Assembly (NCBI GenBank): GCA_034401795.1
Contig: CM067372.1
Span: 19,569,722-19,633,721, forward strand
Reading direction: 5' to 3'
Length of the DNA stretch: 64,000 bases
Source of the DNA: Chaetoderma sp. LZ-2023a
Lineage: Eukaryota > Mollusca > Caudofoveata > Chaetodermatida > Chaetodermatidae
The notes below the pieces were generated by a model. That model was not told where the DNA came from, made no database searches, and worked only from the letters and a program-made list of their open reading frames with translations. A program made the translations under genes and the position numbers. Of the stretch, positions 29,300-40,633 are shown piece after piece. Within the stretch, counting starts at the first letter, position 1, and the number at the start of each line of letters is the position of its first letter.

Positions 29300-29940
29300 C
29301 TGAAACACATGATACAGTATTACACACCATTATGAAACATTTCTGATTCCTGGCATACTGCCATCTGAGGACGGATGTTATTACATTAAACATTTAGCCT
29401 TTGAAATGCCAGTATCTCAATTTTATGGTAAATATACAGGAATGCTGTTGCATGTTTTAAGACTAATTCGACTGGAACATGCAGCAGCAGCTTCCGGTAA
29501 ATTTAGTTTCAAAATATTCAACAGAATATTCCTTACAATATACAGAATTTGGTTGTTTCTGGCATCTCAGGATTAAATGGTTACAATGTAGTTGGACTTT
29601 CCTTGATGATAACACAAATCTTCCATTGCAATGGACAGAAGCGTGAAAGGCCTGTCACAGGTGATACCTTGATATACCTGCACCTCACACCTATTTATAG
29701 CTAGCTTAAGATGCTAGATTTGTATCGAAATATTCAACGTTACCTGTATAATTAAGTTCAAATTGATATTCTGTGAATTCAGGTTTTAAATTATATAAAT
29801 CAACACCAATACATGTAACTTGGGCGGAGCTTGGCTAGAAATAGGCGGAGCTTATCTAGAAATGGATTCCTTTATTGACATTAAATCTATTATTAACTTT
29901 TACTACAGCAACGTGTTGAACTTCTCTAAATACCTGTACA
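29300..29940. other. IFT140 intron
   Basis: Holds a type B foldback at about 29440-29527 (TTTTAAGACTAATTCGACTGGA ... complement shape). A pair of short direct repeats GGGCGGAGCTTGGCTAGAAAT / GGCGGAGCTTATCTAGAAAT lies near 29822-29864. No coding exon. Confidence 0.5.
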
Positions 29941-30281
29941 TGTATATAAACATTACACTCACACATCACGACCCTTGTGTATATAAACATTACACTCACA
30001 CACCACGACCCTTGTGTATATAAACATTACACTCACACATCACGACCCTTGTGTATATAAACATTACACTCACACATCACGACCCTTGTGTATATAAACA
30101 TTCCACTCACACATCACGACCCTTGTGTATATAAACATTACACTCACACATCACGACCCTTGTGTATATAAACATTACACTCACACATCACGACCCTTGT
30201 GTATATAAACATTACACTCACACATCACGACCCTTGTGTATATAAACATTACACTCACACATCACGACCCTTGTGTATATA
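29941..30281. repeat. 37-bp minisatellite overlapping an IFT140 exon end
   Basis: Nine near-identical 37-bp units (starts 29941, 29978 ... 30237) plus a partial. The unit contains CATCACGACCCTTGTGTATATA. On the minus strand each unit holds the last 23 coding bases of the IFT140 exon and its donor (GATGT|GTGAGTG). One unit has a C for A change (near 30103). Confidence 0.92.
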
Positions 30282-30354
30282 GGCTTCCAGAGCATCAGCA
30301 TCATCAAACAACATCCTAGGCACTTCAAAGCGATAGGTGTCAGATTTCTCATAA
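30259..30354 (-). CDS. IFT140: IFT140 exon ending in a minisatellite
   Basis: 96 bp: one base completing a split codon, 31 codons, two bases left over. Acceptor TTACAG before 30354. The peptide [20 protein letters not shown] then [11 protein letters not shown] matches the conserved [15 protein letters not shown] of IFT140. The donor GT at 30258-30257 is chosen because the two left-over bases plus T of the next exon make a Val and the alignment length to other IFT140 proteins is then exact. Reading past the donor meets a stop at once (GTG TGA). The next upstream exon was not found. Confidence 0.9.
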
Positions 30355-30499
30355 CTGTAATAGAAACAAATTTCAAGCAATAATATACACACGTGAAGAA
30401 GCTATCAAATCTAATAAACTGATTAAAGTTTTGTTAGAAATATGTTGCATATAGAGGCTCTCATACGAGTTCCCATTTCCTATCACATTTATCACACGA

Positions 30500-31970
30500 G
30501 CTTAGTAAGATGGCTGCTGGAACTAGGGGCTTTCTAGGTTCCAGAAGTTGTTTTCGTGAAAACTATGTCTTTCAAGATGATCGCCAGACCAATCAGGTCC
30601 TCAAGAACAAATTTGAGTTTACTATTGCCCTAGATGATGTTTCAAGAGTTTCGAATCAATTGGCCATGCCGTTACGGGGAAAATTCTTAACTGTGTCGAT
30701 CGGCTTTATTTGAACAAACTTGAAACCCTTTGACCCAAGGATGAGTACTGTCAAATTTGTTTGAAATCCTCCAAGTGGTTCTTGAGAAGACATTTTAAAT
30801 TTCCAATTTATTTACTATGGGAGTATTTGGAGGTAAAACAATCCAAGATGGCCACCAAACCATTTAGCCAAGCGTTTCGAAAGTGGCAAATTTGAAATCA
30901 GCATAACCAAAATCATATATAAAACCAATTTCGGCTTCAAAATCAATCAAATAATAAAAATCAATATGTTTGCCAAACACGCTACATTTTAAATTGGTCC
31001 ACAGGGGCCATGTTTTTTACACACCAACTTCCCTTGAACAAACTTTAATGGCCCTTAGTCCCTAATAATATTTCCTAAATTTCGGCCCAATCCGTTCAAC
31101 GGTTGTGGAGAAGTCGTTTTCATGAAAACTAGGTCATCCAAGATGGCCACCGAACCATCTGGCCAATCAAAGTTCCCTTGAGCAAAGTTGGTTCAGCTAT
31201 GGCCCTAGATGAATGTTTCATGATTCTTGAATCAAATCCACCAAGCGGTTTCAGAGATTTTTAAAGATGTTTTTAAATATTGGCCAAAAATTCAAAATGG
31301 CCAAACCATCTGGCCAATCAAGTTACCGTGAACAAAGTTGGTTCAGCTGTGGCCCTCGATGATGTTTCATGAGTCTTGAATCGGTCCGCCAAGCGGTTTT
31401 GGAGATTTTTAGAAGTTACTTAAAATCGGCCAAAAATCCAAGTTGGCCACAGGCAAATTGGCCAATTGGCTTCGTTTGAACAAACGTAGATCCCTATGCT
31501 ATAAGGATGCTCTCTGCCACATACAATTGAAATCGGGCCAGTGGTTCCTGGGAAGAAGACATGTTAATATTAGTTTTCTCGGTAGTATGGGAGTTTTTGG
31601 TGGGAGTGATCCAAGAGGCCCACCAAACCGCTTAATCAAAAATGTCGAAAGCGTCAAATTTGAAATCAGCATACCCAAAAATAGTCGCCAAACACCCTAC
31701 ATTTTGATTGGTCCACTGTGCCCCAGTTTTCTGAAGTATCAAATTCCCTTGAACAAGCTTTACTGCCCTTAGTTACTAATTATATCTCCAAAATTTCGCC
31801 CTTTGTACAAACTTGGATCTCCATGTCCTAAAGATGTGTCCTGCCAAATACAATTCAAATTGGCCCATTAGTCCTTGAGAAGTCGGTTAAAGAAAAATTC
31901 GACAGACGGATGTCGGACAGATGCCATGGCATAAACTCACATGGCCATTCTGGCCAGGTGAGCTAAAAAT
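30500..31970. repeat. Interspersed repeat R1, second copy
   Basis: Similar to 860-1611/15448-16502, with CCAAGATGGCCACC phrases, CTTGAACAAACTT phrases every 150-300 bp, and an end at ATGGCCATTCTGGCCAGGTG followed by AGCT. Non-coding. E6 begins 20 bp beyond it. Confidence 0.65.
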
Positions 31971-31992
31971 AGTCTTCTTTTGGTCTACAAAT

Positions 31993-32162
31993 TAAACGAA
32001 ATCTAGGATTTCTTTTTTCACGAGAGAGTTGATACTTACCTCCCTAATACTTTTGATATTGCTAAATATTGGCTTTCACTCAATAAACACTCAGATTTAA
32101 AACAGTTAGGTGCCCCTACTGGGCAGGGAGTCAGAGCGTAGTCTGGCGGATGCCAGCCCCAC
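31993..32162 (-). mobile_element. DIRS-like element E6 (family 2), 3' end only, cut by gap
   Basis: The sequence AAACGAAATCTAGGATTTCT, then the ACTTACCTCCCTAATAC block and CCCCTACTGGGCAGGGAGTC, is the left (3') terminus of a family 2 element as in E2. It runs into the N gap. Orientation is minus, the same as IFT140. How much of the element lies in the gap is unknown. Confidence 0.85.
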
Positions 32163-32662
32163 NNNNNNNNNNNNNNNNNNNNNNNNNNNNNNNNNNNNNN
32201 NNNNNNNNNNNNNNNNNNNNNNNNNNNNNNNNNNNNNNNNNNNNNNNNNNNNNNNNNNNNNNNNNNNNNNNNNNNNNNNNNNNNNNNNNNNNNNNNNNNN
32301 NNNNNNNNNNNNNNNNNNNNNNNNNNNNNNNNNNNNNNNNNNNNNNNNNNNNNNNNNNNNNNNNNNNNNNNNNNNNNNNNNNNNNNNNNNNNNNNNNNNN
32401 NNNNNNNNNNNNNNNNNNNNNNNNNNNNNNNNNNNNNNNNNNNNNNNNNNNNNNNNNNNNNNNNNNNNNNNNNNNNNNNNNNNNNNNNNNNNNNNNNNNN
32501 NNNNNNNNNNNNNNNNNNNNNNNNNNNNNNNNNNNNNNNNNNNNNNNNNNNNNNNNNNNNNNNNNNNNNNNNNNNNNNNNNNNNNNNNNNNNNNNNNNNN
32601 NNNNNNNNNNNNNNNNNNNNNNNNNNNNNNNNNNNNNNNNNNNNNNNNNNNNNNNNNNNNNN
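32163..32662. other. Assembly gap (500 N)
   Basis: Exactly 500 N, a usual placeholder for unknown length. It starts inside a DIRS terminus and ends 17 bp before a minisatellite. Confidence 0.99.
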
Positions 32663-32679
32663 ACGACACGACGATGTTT

Positions 32680-33368
32680 GCAATCAGTCCTTTGCTTTAA
32701 TTGGGTATGTATGATTACTGTAGAAACATACTACAACTGCAATCAGTCCTTTGCTTTAATTGGGTATGTATGATTACTGTAGAAACATACTACAACTGCA
32801 ATCAGGCCTTTGCTTTAATTGGGTATGTATGATTACTGTAGAAACATACTACAACTGCAATCAGTCCTCTGCTTTAATTGGGTATGGATGATTACTGTAG
32901 AAACATACTACAACTGCAATCAGTCCTTTGCTTTAATAGGGTATGTATGATTACTGTAGAAACATACTACAACTGCAATCAGTCCTTTGCTTTAATTGGG
33001 TATGTATGATTACTGTAGAAACATACTACAACTGCAATCAGTCCTCTGCTTTAATTGGGTATGTATGATTACTGTAGAAACATACTACAACTGCAATCAG
33101 TCCTCTTTGCTTTAATTGGGTATGGATGATTACTGTAGAAACATACTACAACTGCAATCAGTCCTTTGCTTTAATTGGGTATGTATGATTACTGTAGAAA
33201 CATACTACAACTGCAATCAGTCCTATTTGCTTTAATTGGGTATGTATGATTACTGTAGAAACATACTACAACTGCAATCAGTCCTTTTTGCTTTAATTGG
33301 GTCTGTATGATTACTGTAGAAACATACTACAACTGCAATCAGTCATTTTTGCTTTAATTGGGTATGTA
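32680..33368. repeat. 59-bp minisatellite, left array
   Basis: About 11.5 units of 57-61 bp containing GATTACTGTAGAAACATAC and CAATCAGTCC, with T-run length and CTCT/CTTT variants. It resumes at 45881, so the two arrays were one before the LINE inserted. Confidence 0.93.
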
Positions 33369-33508
33369 TTCTGCGCGCATTAGACAATCACAATGCAGTG
33401 TTCCTGGTTTTACTCGATCTCTCTGCCGCGTTCGATACGATCGATCATGAAATTTTAATCACGCGATTGAAAAAAAGCATAGGCATAACTGGAACGGCCT
33501 TATCATGG
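33369..33508 (+). pseudogene. L2/CR1-like LINE fragment, RT part before the LTR insertion
   Basis: Reads ILRALDNHNAVFLVLLDLSA then AFDTIDHEIL, the RT motif 'DLSAAFDTIDH' of CR1/L2-type non-LTR elements. It is 5'-truncated inside the minisatellite and cut at ATGG by the LTR element. The rest is at 44770-45806. Confidence 0.88.
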
Positions 33509-35038
33509 TGTGGATATCGGATTGTCGTACGGGGAGTCATGACCCCGGGGACATCTTATATTTGCAGGGATGGCCCAGTGAAATTATTGTATTTGTGAAT
33601 ACCAGATGAGTTAATGAACGGATAACTGGATGCATCAATAGGGAGTCGATGCGAAACTGACGCGAAACTATAGCCGAAATATTGAGTGAAAATTGGATAG
33701 AATGGAGAAGGACCTAGGGTTGTGAGTTGATGGTATCTGGCGGTAATTAAAAGATGAAAGTTGTTGCTGTAGCAGCGGCACAACCGTTTATAGTATTCAG
33801 CAGAAGTTATGACCAATAGTTTCCAAATATTCAAGCAGGAGCGTCGGTAGGGTACTACGGACAGAGTACAGGTAGCATAAGCTGGATGACTCATAGAAAT
33901 GACGTAGCGACCGACTTACCGTGGGACCGTGATAACGGTAACCGAGTTTCTGTAAAAGCGACCAACAGCACCAGATGTTGGTGAGTCAGGCGGGCCATAT
34001 GGTCACTACGTCACAGCACCCTTGTAGAATGCAGGCGCAAGCCTAATGAGCAAGGGGCCGGACATGGACGTGGTAACGTCCGGCGCCAGGTAGAGTAGAA
34101 AACGAGACGAAAAACTGACAGAGGACGTCCGTCAAGTAAGCCATTAAGCTTGAGATTAGGAATGGTTGCCAAAGCAAAATCCATTATTGAGACCGAAATC
34201 CGACAGATCCCATCACTCAAGTACTGCTTTGCCAATGTTCAGGTCTATCTTCGGAGTACGCGAATGGCCGGAATGGATTGGTCAAAAGTTTTATAAGAGT
34301 AGTAAGCAAAACGAGGCAAAGCGGGGGCTCCAAGGGTGGGGTGTAACAACCCGAACATGACCGTGACATGGCGAAGCAGTACATAAGGGGAACTTTCAAA
34401 TTTGATCAGGAGTCCGAAAATTATTGTGCTTAGGTAAACCTAGCCTCGAATTCGTATAGTTCTGTGGAACTGAATTTGTCGAAATTCACACAAGTTCTTG
34501 GTGAATGACTTTAAGTAGCCAAGAACAGTTTTTGATAAAAGTGATTTAGCGAATCGTGAAAAGCAACTTTTAGATGGTAGAGTAACCAGTATTCGTATTG
34601 AACAAAAGTCAGTACTTCTTTGCTCAAAGTATTTTGGTGGTAGTATAAGCCACTCATAGTTGATAGGGAGATACATCGGTGGTAGTATAAGCCACCTATA
34701 ATTGATAGTGAAGTATATATAGTAAGATTAGTAAAATAAAATCATCACTTCGATATCCTCGAAGCAAGAGTTTGAGTTATTGCATAATTCTGGAAGCGAC
34801 GGAAGACCACCGTCACGAACCACCGACTTCTATACCAGTCAGATCAGGCCCAGATACGAACATAAATATCGTGATTCTCATCTACACACGAGGCGAGCTC
34901 GTATCGACCACTTTCCTTGTCGGTAAGACCGGTTGTCGCAGCAACCACACATACAGGCCTTACCGCCGTGGGAAGCGAAGCGTTAAGAAATAAGAAGATA
35001 GATAATAGAAAACTTCAGTTAGATAATAGAAAACTTCA
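33509..35038 (+). repeat. 5' LTR
   Basis: Contains a TATA-like TATATATAG near 34713-34721 and AATAAA at about 34737-34742, giving a plausible promoter and poly(A) signal. It has internal duplications: GGTGGTAGTATAAGCCAC twice (about 34634 and 34679) and TAGATAATAGAAAACTTCA twice at the 3' end. Small open frames in it are not supported. Confidence 0.93.
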
Positions 35039-35331
35039 GTGGCTCCGTCTGTCAGGATTTATGTTTCCAGGATTGGACAAACTGTGAAAACCGTGAGTAA
35101 AAAGTTGTATGGCCCAAGCACTGAGAGAGCGACCCGCCAACGTGGTATTGAGAGACCTCGCGGACCGGGTGAAGGTTTTTATAGAGAGGGCCCAGTCAAC
35201 AGAGACAACGAGGGTCATCCAACATAGAGAGTATAGCGACAGCACCATAATTAAAATAACGACTGAAATAGACTGTCCTGAGCAACCAAGACTAGCAAAG
35301 GTTGTTATTACATTAGAATATCGCTAGCGAA
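35039..35331 (+). other. LTR element leader with PBS candidate and a small ORF
   Basis: TGG at 35040 directly after the LTR fits a tRNA primer binding site, though I cannot name the tRNA. A 72-codon open frame (35109-35327, MAQALRERPANVVLRDLADR...) ends four bases before the gag ATG. It could be a leader peptide or chance. Confidence 0.4.
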
Positions 35332-36915
35332 ATGGCAAACCCGCAAGAACCCCCTACCGTGACCCTGCCTGGCATCGATCGACGTGTCGAGCTACGTCCT
35401 GAGACCGTGGCGGCCATGCAGGCCATGGGGACGGCGATGGCCGGGGCGATCGTCGAAAGCAGCGACCGCCGAGAAAATGAGCGGGTGTACCGGAAGGAGA
35501 TCCGGGACACGATCTACCGCATACAACCCTGCGACGGAGTAGTGCCGGAGGAGGTGAGAACCTTCCTCGACGAAACCAGGCGAGCATGGGTCGCTAATGA
35601 AGGACGGCTAGAGGGCGTACCAGCCTACATCATCACGCGAGCGGCACGAGGGCAATTGTCCAGAGCCATAGATGGATTTCTCGTGGGAAAAGTAAGGGAG
35701 AATATCACTTACGAAGAATTCCACGAGTATATAACACTGAACTTCATCTCAGCAAACGAAGGAGAACGGATCAAGTATGATCTGGAGGGTGTACGACAAA
35801 GGCGGAATGAAACCATCATAACGTTTAACAGACGTTATAGGGAGCTGAGCGCCCGGGCTTACCCTGTCGAGAACATCGACAACAGGAGGACCATCTTGGG
35901 GATTTACCTCAAGGGACTATCTGATCATCGTCTCAGCAAAAGGATTGTCCGCAAGAAGGCCACCACCCTGGCCCGTGCTATTGAGATTGCAGAGGAAGAG
36001 GCCACCTGTGACGACCTGCTCCAGGCCATGCAAATCAACGAACGACGAGAACAGGGCATGGAGGTAAACGTAGTGGGTCCCGGAGAGGAAAAGGAGATCT
36101 GGAGCGTGGTTAGCACGCTAAAAAAACAGATTGCTCAACAGAATAGAATAGTTGAGCAATTGTGTGGGTTGGTGAGCGACTTACAGCTAGAGCGGCAGAC
36201 AGCGACTGGGGCCGCCAAGCCCGAGAAGAGAACCCCACCGCTAGCAAAACCACGTACACCACCGTCGCCCCGACCAGTTAGGGCGGGAAAAGACTTACGA
36301 AACATCACCTGCTATAACTGTGGCCGGGTCGGCCATTATAAGAGTGACTGCCGTCAGACAGTGCAACCGTCCGCACGACGACTACAACCGCGACCACAGC
36401 CCCGACCACAACGGCCACCCATGACATGTTTTACATGTGGCCGAGAAGGACATACGGCCCAGAATTGTTTTGGGACGTATATGAGCCGGCAGGCGACTCC
36501 TGCCGTAACAATAAAATGTTTTGGGTGTGGCAAAGACGGCCACTACATAAGAGACTGTCCGCTGCAGAATGGTCCTGCCGGGACCCAACAAAAGGGTCCG
36601 GCTAACCGCGGGGCAATCAAGCGTCCCCGCATTGACGACATGGAAATCGACGCGGTGAACGACCGACAGACGGACATACGAACGACGCCACGAGAATGTT
36701 CGAGAAACAATCGAATGGACATGAACAATGCTCGACGTAACCAGTACGAATATGAAGACCGTGATGGGTTCGTATTGACCGGAGAAGGGACGGATGCACA
36801 GGGCCGTTATTCATACGGTGCCGCACAGGACGCATCCTCCCGGGAAAATAGCTACGCCGAAGTTGTTAGTGGCCGAAGGAGCCCGGGAAACGACGACGGA
36901 GAGAGCCGTTGGTGA
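35332..36915 (+). CDS. gag: gag of the LTR element
   Basis: 527 codons, ATG start. The structural protein that would form particles and bind the RNA. The central part (ITYEEFHEYITLNFIS, ITFNRRYRELSARAYP) resembles Ty3/gypsy-type gag capsid. Three CCHC zinc knuckles of the C-X2-C-X4-H-X4-C type are visible near residues 327-340, 365-378 and 395-408. A basic, Pro-rich stretch precedes them. The frame is open. Its end overlaps pol by a few bases in the -1 frame, suggesting frameshifting. Confidence 0.9.
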   Translation: MANPQEPPTVTLPGIDRRVELRPETVAAMQAMGTAMAGAIVESSDRRENERVYRKEIRDTIYRIQPCDGVVPEEVRTFLDETRRAWVANEGRLEGVPAYIITRAARGQLSRAIDGFLVGKVRENITYEEFHEYITLNFISANEGERIKYDLEGVRQRRNETIITFNRRYRELSARAYPVENIDNRRTILGIYLKGLSDHRLSKRIVRKKATTLARAIEIAEEEATCDDLLQAMQINERREQGMEVNVVGPGEEKEIWSVVSTLKKQIAQQNRIVEQLCGLVSDLQLERQTATGAAKPEKRTPPLAKPRTPPSPRPVRAGKDLRNITCYNCGRVGHYKSDCRQTVQPSARRLQPRPQPRPQRPPMTCFTCGREGHTAQNCFGTYMSRQATPAVTIKCFGCGKDGHYIRDCPLQNGPAGTQQKGPANRGAIKRPRIDDMEIDAVNDRQTDIRTTPRECSRNNRMDMNNARRNQYEYEDRDGFVLTGEGTDAQGRYSYGAAQDASSRENSYAEVVSGRRSPGNDDGESRW

Positions 36916-37619
36916 AAGCACCGACCGAGCGGTTCTTAATCCGTCTGAAAATGGATAGAGACGGTCCATCGGATCAGGGTAAGTACCTGCATGCCTTAGT
37001 GGATACTGGTGCTAGCACATCCTTGATTCGTAAAGATATATGGCGTAGCATGTTGAATGCTAGGCCATTGAAAAGAGCAAGAACGCTCTTGGCTGTAAAT
37101 GGTTCCCCGATAAAGTTGTTGGGGGAGACACAAGTAAAGTTCAAGAACGCCCGACCCATCCCTAGTACGATTGTGGCCAGAATGAGGCATGAATGTTTAC
37201 TTGGAGCGGATGCTTTGCACCTGGGAAATGCAAAGATTGACTATCGGGCCAAAATTGTGGTATGGTTTGGCCAGATATATCCCTTTGAATATCCGCATAG
37301 AGAGCAGACAAATTATGTCTATGCAAGCTGTAAGGAAACGACCGGATATAAAAATATCGACAAAGTCATGACGGACTTTGCAGATATTTTTGATACGGCT
37401 CGTCCAAACACGTTAGGACTGGTCCCCAAAGTGAGGTGTACGGTACCAACGGGAGATGCTTATCCTATAAGGCAAAAAGCCTACCGTCTACCGTTGGCCA
37501 AGCAGTATATAGTCAAGAATCAAGTGGCTGAAATGCTGGCAGCGGGCGTCATAAGACCATCGTCATCGCCATGGGCGTCGCCCATTACGTTGGTCCCTAA
37601 AAAGGACGGGGGGGACTAG
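36909..37619 (+). CDS. pol: pol of the LTR element, protease and RT start
   Basis: An aspartic protease with the active-site DTGAS near residue 32 of this frame, then a linker and the start of RT (YRLPLAKQYIVKNQVAEMLA, then SSSPWASPITLVPKKDGG). The frame then ends at a TAG reached through a run of seven G (37608-37614). The conserved RT sequence continues in the next frame from about 37620. No AUG start is evident; expression as a gag-pol fusion by -1 shift is likely by family analogy. Confidence 0.9.
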   Translation: MVKAPTERFLIRLKMDRDGPSDQGKYLHALVDTGASTSLIRKDIWRSMLNARPLKRARTLLAVNGSPIKLLGETQVKFKNARPIPSTIVARMRHECLLGADALHLGNAKIDYRAKIVVWFGQIYPFEYPHREQTNYVYASCKETTGYKNIDKVMTDFADIFDTARPNTLGLVPKVRCTVPTGDAYPIRQKAYRLPLAKQYIVKNQVAEMLAAGVIRPSSSPWASPITLVPKKDGGD

Positions 37620-40542
37620 ATTTTGTGTCGACTACAGAAAGTTGAATTCTGTGTGCAAGAAGGATAGTTATCCACTGCCAAACATAGCCGATATTTTTGA
37701 TTCGATGTGCGGCGCAACGATATTTTCGACTATGGACTTGAAGTCTGGCTATTGGCAGATACCAATGGACAGCCAAGACATAGAGAAAACAGCGTTCGTT
37801 TGTAGTGAAGGCTTGTTCGACTTTGTTCGGATGCCGTTCGGTTTTGCGAACTCAGGTGCCGTATTTCAGAGGGCAATGAACGATATTTTCCGAGAATTCG
37901 TGGGAAAATATCTGCATGTTTTCGTCGACGATATAGTCATATATTCGAGAAATCCGGCTGAGCATGCACAGCATTTGCGTAAGGTTATGCGTAGAATTCA
38001 AGAATATAATTTGCAAGTTAAAAAATCGAAATGCGATTTCGCCCGACCATCAGTTGATTTGTTAGGATATCGTGTTTCAGCACAGGGAGTGGCTCCTCAG
38101 GTCCAGAAGGTCAAGGTCATAAGAGAAATGTCACCGCCACGCGACGTGGGTGAGGTGAGAAGTTTCCTGGGCGCTACAGGGTATTACCGCTCTTGTGTGC
38201 AAGGCTATGCCGAAATTGCTAAGCCTTTGATAGAATTGACTAAGAAATATAAACGTTTTGAGTGGGGTCAGGAGGAACAGCAAGCGTTTAAGAAATTGCA
38301 AAACTTGCTGTGTAGTGAGACGGTTCTCACATATCCGAATTTGAATGCTCCGTATAGGTTGTATACTGATGCGTCTAGCTATGCGATAGGTGCGATACTG
38401 GTACAGGTAGATGACAAGGGTATTGAGCGGGTGATTCAGTATGTTAGCTCTACTCTTAAAGACAGTCAGTTGAATTGGCCTGTGATAGAAAAGGAAGCTT
38501 ATGCGGTAATATATGCGCTAAAGAAGCTTAGGCCTTATCTATTTGGCGCGCAGTTCACCGTGTATACCGACCACAAACCCCTAAAGAGTTTGTTTGTGGG
38601 CGAAGTTAAAAACACGAAGGTGCAGCGCTGGGCAGTACTGATTGCCGAGTACGGATGTAAGATTGAATACATCCAAGGCTCTAAGAATATTCGAGCGGAC
38701 ATGTTGTCCAGGTTACGTCGTCCGGTGGAAGTCGCGACGTTAGATACGGGCGACTTTGTAATACCCGATGTCGACGAGGGAGTGTTACCTCACGTCCCTC
38801 TAGAAGCGTTCGACGTACCGTGTGACGGATTGTGTGCCGAGCAGACCAAAGAATACCCGGAGTTGTTCAAAAACACACCGGAGGAGTATATGGTCAAGAA
38901 TGGCATTTTGTATTCTTTAGTTACACCTTCAGCGTTGGACGCTGAGTACCCCAGAATTGTCTTACCTACCCTGTTCCGTGAGAAGGTACTCCGGATGGCT
39001 CATGAACGAGCCGGTCACCAAGGTCTGCAGAAGACCATCGGTATAGTAAGAGATTCTTTTGTGTGGACGTCTTTGAGAAAAGACGTGGTTCGTATGATGG
39101 AGACATGTACGAAGTGCCAGGTCAACCGACCTGTCACCACCCGACCCAGGTATAGTGAGATGCCCATGGCCAATTATCCGAGTCAGATAATTGGAATGGA
39201 TTTGATCGGTCCACTGTTAGAATCAAATAAGGGTAACGTGTATATCATGACGGTGATCGATCACTGTTCTGCTTGGGCAGAAGCATATCCGATTGCAGCG
39301 AAGACATCTCAAAATGTTGAAGAGAAGTTCTTCAATGAATATGTCGCGCGTCATGGCGTCCCTGAGATTGTAATAACGGATCAAGGTAAAGAATTTTGTT
39401 CCAATTCTCTGGAGGAGCGGTTTAAAGAACACGGTATCGACCATAGACGGTCTAGCCCATACCATCCGCAAACCAATGGGCGTACCGAGAGATTCAACCG
39501 CACTCTTAAGGAGTTGATACAGAAAGGGGTGAACAACGCCTCGCGGGCGTGGGAAGATGAGTTGGGTGCGGCTTTAACAGCATACCGCAGTACTCGTCAT
39601 TCGACGACCGGGTATACACCATTTTATTTGACTTATGGGCGACGGGCGAGATTGCCAAAAGCCGTTCCAATCGATGCGTCGCAGGACCTTGGTGAGAGAC
39701 TGACGTATCTCAACAACGCCTTGCTGCGTGCTCGTGAGGGGACAGCTAGATCTCGAGAGGTTCACCGGGAACAAATTAATAAGCGTGCGAACGCGGGTGA
39801 GTTTAAGGTGGGGGATTCGGTGGTCGTCAAAGCTGAAGAGAGGATGAAATTGACCTCTCGCAGCGACCCCGAGTATGAGATCTTCAAAATTAACGGACCT
39901 GTGGCCCATGTCCGCCATCAAAGGTCCGGGAGAATGCGTGTGCTTAATATATGTAAGCTGCGCGTAGTCGACTCGGAAATGTGCTGGGACGGGGTGCGAC
40001 CACGCCCCATTCGTAACCCTACCAAGGGGACGAAAGCTAGCCATCACCCCAGGGCGATGTTGCCCGAGCCAGAACCTATGGTCACCGACGCTGAGACGAC
40101 ACCCCAGGCTCGTAAGAAGCGGCCAGCTTCGGATATGGAGCCAGAGGTGCGTACAGGGGGTAAGAGGGTTGACCGGAAAAGGGTGCAACCCAGTAGGAAT
40201 CGCAGTCGAAACCATGAGTCACCAAGTGACGTCATCGGAACTCCCAGGCCCATGGTGATTGACGCTCCAGAGGCGGCACCAGAGCTGCTCTCTGAACCAA
40301 TGGAGATGCTTCCATCGCATCCTTATATGCTGCGCAAGCGCAGACATATACCAGATGACGATTCTGACAGCAAGCAACTCAGGTTAGACTTGAAGCGAAA
40401 GCAAGGGTATGGGCGGGAGAACGAATCCGGTAACAAGCGACTCCGGATTGGCGTGATAAACTCCGCCTCTTACGATGACGTGCTATACGCTGATTTCGTC
40501 AGTCGTATAAATGCCGTTATTCAGCGGCACAACCGCCGATAG
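37620..40542 (+). CDS. pol: pol of the LTR element, RT, RNase H and integrase
   Basis: Main part of pol, open for about 970 codons. RT has MDLKSGYWQIPMD, MPFGFANSGAVFQR and catalytic FVDD (residues 94-97 counted from 37642). RNase H has YTDASSYAIGAIL near 240 and YTDHKPL. Integrase has a His/Cys zinc site (HERAGH near 454, CTKC near 489) and Asp near 520, Asp near 580 and Glu near 616, with 35 residues between the last two. The C-terminal tail is basic and Pro-rich. Separated from the protease part by a one-base frame break; otherwise no damage is seen. Confidence 0.93.
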
Positions 40543-40633
40543 TGTGTATTGTATCGCTATACTGTAACATCGCAAATAGCCAGTACGTAGAATATCATAA
40601 CAATTGAGACTAAATTTGTTCGCAGATACTAAA

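Noticed and set aside
32036..32773. Open frames of about 190-215 codons across the N gap
   Set aside because: They consist of unknown bases and cannot be interpreted.
33556..33894. Open frames inside the LTRs (also 43269-43625 and others)
   Set aside because: They differ between the two LTRs only through a one-base indel and have no recognisable domain; LTRs are non-coding.
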